Shown here: piece by piece, positions 62,572-64,000 of the stretch
Layout: every line of letters starts with the position of its first letter
Position numbering within the stretch: the stretch's first letter is position 1
Assembly: GCF_008312835.1 (NCBI RefSeq)
Contig: NZ_VSKS01000012.1
Location: forward strand, 1-64,000
Length of the DNA stretch: 64,000 bases
From: Streptomyces marokkonensis
Lineage (GTDB): Bacteria; Actinomycetota; Actinomycetes; Streptomycetales; Streptomycetaceae
Direction: 5' to 3'
Program-made: the position numbers and the translations under genes
Notes under the pieces: model-generated
Seen by the model: the letters and a program-made list of their open reading frames with translations, nothing else
Databases searched by the model: none
What the model was told of the DNA's origin: nothing

Positions 62572-63567
62572 TCATCCGGCCGCCTCGGCCCCGTCGTACG
62601 CCGCCAGCGCCTCGCGCGCCGCCTGCCGGGCGCTGTCGGCCAGCTCGGACGGCTCGACGATGCGGCCGTCGCGGCCGAGCCGCAGCGCCAGCCGTCTGAG
62701 CGAGGCGGGGTCGGGCGTGCGCAGGGTGATACGCAGCCCGCCGTCGGGAAGCTCATCCGCGCTGTCGTGCGGGTAGTACTCGGCGACCCAGCGCCCGCCC
62801 GGCGCGACCTCGACCACCACCTCCGGGTCCTCGGCCGCGGGCTGCACCAGTGCCTCCGACAGGTCCCGCAGCTCCATCTCGGGCGGCGCGGACGGCTCGT
62901 CCATGACCCTGATCTCGGCGACCCGGTCGAGCCGGAAGGTGCGGCGCGCCTCGGAGCGGCGGCACCAGGCCTCGACGTAGGTGTGACCGACGCTGACCAG
63001 ACGGATGGGGTCGATCTCCCGCTCGGTCACCTCGTCGCGCGCGGGCGAGTAGTAGCGGATCCACAGCCTGCGGCGCTCGGCGATGGCCCGGTCGACGTCC
63101 GCGAAGACCCCGCCCTCGGACTCGAAGGTCACCGACAGCCGGGAGCTGGCGCCCGCCGCCTCACCGGCGGCGGTCTCGACCTTGGCCGTGGCGCGCAGCA
63201 GGGCCTGCCGGTCGCTCTCGCGCAGGCCGGGCAGGGTGGCCACGGCACGGGCGGCGACCAGCAGGGCGGTCGCCTCGTCGGCGGCCAGCCTCAGCGGCTC
63301 GGCGGCCTCGGCGCCGAGGGCCGCCGGGTTGTGCCACCAGATGCGCTCGCCGTCGGTGTCGATGTCCAGCAGGTCGCCGCCGCGGAAGCTGGTGCCGCAC
63401 ATGGGCAGGACGTCGAGGTCGGAGACCAGCTCGTCCTCGGTGATGCCGAAGGCGCGCGCCACGTCCTCGATCCGGGCGCCGGGGCGCTCGCGCAGATACG
63501 TCACCAGCGAGAGCATCCGCCGGGTCTGGTCGATGGCGTTCACGGGCCTGACCGGTTTGCCTGCCAC
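62572..63567 (-). CDS. pafC: WYL-domain regulator PafC
   Basis: 331 residues. N-terminal winged helix (RRMLSLVTYLRERPGARIEDVARAFGITEDELVSDLDVL), WYL domain (RRRLWIRYYSPARDEVTEREIDPIRLVSVGHTYVEAWCRRSEARRTFRLDRV) and the C-terminal WCX domain. PafB and PafC together activate the mycobacterial DNA-damage regulon; the gene order beside tatAC is conserved. GTG 63567, 18 bases after the pafB stop. Confidence 0.9.
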   Translation of the reverse strand: MAGKPVRPVNAIDQTRRMLSLVTYLRERPGARIEDVARAFGITEDELVSDLDVLPMCGTSFRGGDLLDIDTDGERIWWHNPAALGAEAAEPLRLAADEATALLVAARAVATLPGLRESDRQALLRATAKVETAAGEAAGASSRLSVTFESEGGVFADVDRAIAERRRLWIRYYSPARDEVTEREIDPIRLVSVGHTYVEAWCRRSEARRTFRLDRVAEIRVMDEPSAPPEMELRDLSEALVQPAAEDPEVVVEVAPGGRWVAEYYPHDSADELPDGGLRITLRTPDPASLRRLALRLGRDGRIVEPSELADSARQAAREALAAYDGAEAAG

Positions 63568-63585
63568 GTTCTTGTCCGCTCCCCC

Positions 63586-64000
63586 TCAGCCCTTGGCCAC
63601 GGCACGCAGCCGGTCCACCACGTCGGCCCGCAGCTCGGCGGGTCCCAGGACCACCACGTCCGGCCCGAACTCCACCAGCCAGGCATCCAGCCCGTGTCCG
63701 TACGGAATCTCCAACTCGTCCCAGCCGTCCCCGAGTTCCCGCACCGCGGTGGCCTTCGACCGGAGCGGGTAACCGGCGTCGGAGCGCAGCCGGATCCGCG
63801 CCGAGCGGTCGGCGGTCTCCCCGGCCCAGCTCGCCACGGTCTCCCGCACGGTGACGACGTCCGGCACCGGGACGGTGAACCGGCCGCTGCGCGACCGCAC
63901 CTTGCCGCTGATCCGGGAGAGCCGGAAGACCCGCTCGGCACCCCGGTCACGGTCCCAGCCGGCCAGGTACCAGTGGCCGCGCCAGCACTCCAGCGCCCAC
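63586..64000 (-). CDS. pafB: WYL-domain regulator PafB (5' part outside window)
   Basis: The visible 138 codons cover the end of the WYL domain (GHWYLAGWDRDRGAERVFRLSRISGKVR) and the C-terminal WCX domain (TVRETVASWAGETADRSARIRL ... PDVVVLGPAELRADVVDRLRAVAKG). The N-terminal helix-turn-helix lies beyond position 64000. Partner of PafC. Confidence 0.88.
   Translation of the reverse strand, partial: WALECWRGHWYLAGWDRDRGAERVFRLSRISGKVRSRSGRFTVPVPDVVTVRETVASWAGETADRSARIRLRSDAGYPLRSKATAVRELGDGWDELEIPYGHGLDAWLVEFGPDVVVLGPAELRADVVDRLRAVAKG

Overview
The window is high-GC actinobacterial DNA, almost certainly from a Streptomyces chromosome core. The gene order argR-argD-argB-argJ-argC, pheST, infC-rpmI-rplT, glnA4 locus, a conservon, then tatC-tatA-pafC-pafB follows the order I know from the central part of Streptomyces chromosomes. 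Coding density is high, GTG and TTG starts are common, and many neighbours overlap by 4 bases. I see no tRNA, rRNA, CRISPR array, insertion sequence, prophage or large secondary-metabolite cluster.

Left part (1-20 kb). After the tail of an unrecognised gene comes a flavin-oxidase-like protein with a leaderless promoter, then an electron-transfer operon: a ferric-reductase-like membrane flavoprotein, a secreted protein with two nearly identical FMN-binding domains, and ApbE, the enzyme that attaches FMN. The arginine operon argCJBDR runs leftward behind an ARG-box promoter, each step to argD linked by 4-base overlaps. Next are small accessory genes (double VOC protein, DUF6314, a histidine-phosphatase-fold protein lacking both catalytic histidines, GNAT), a MocR regulator and EamA transporter whose start codons share one CATG, a Tat-exported glycosidase-like protein, a 3-hydroxybutyryl-CoA dehydrogenase, a NUDIX hydrolase and a TPR regulator.

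Middle (19.6-34 kb). Translation genes dominate: pheST, an rRNA methyltransferase, and infC-rpmI-rplT, where infC appears to start at AUC. Around them lie an orphan PAS histidine kinase, DUF1844, SseB, a beta-lactamase-fold hydrolase and a mycosin-like protease coupled to a proline-rich membrane protein.

Right-centre (35-49 kb). SDR, aldehyde dehydrogenase, GlnA4-type synthetase, FadR-type regulator, APC permease and class I amidotransferase-type hydrolase form a gamma-glutamylation route for an amine, most likely ethanolamine. A coupled trio (XRE-cupin regulator, BtuF-like protein without signal peptide, LysR regulator) follows, then a glycine-betaine ABC transporter whose permease is fused to two substrate-binding domains.

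Right end (48-64 kb). A 5'-3' exonuclease, an iron-box-controlled siderophore-interacting protein, an RluA-type pseudouridine synthase, a complete conservon (CvnA-D plus a P450 whose K-helix lacks EXXR), a Ski2-like helicase, a lipid/diacylglycerol kinase, TatC, TatA and the WYL regulators PafC and PafB (cut by the window end).

A thread through the window is a family of short GC-rich dispersed repeats. They sit at convergent gene ends, supply the stop codon of one enzyme, and lie in frame inside pheT. Two gene remnants (arabinofuranosidase-like C-terminus; SpoIIE-type phosphatase C-terminus) mark past gene loss.
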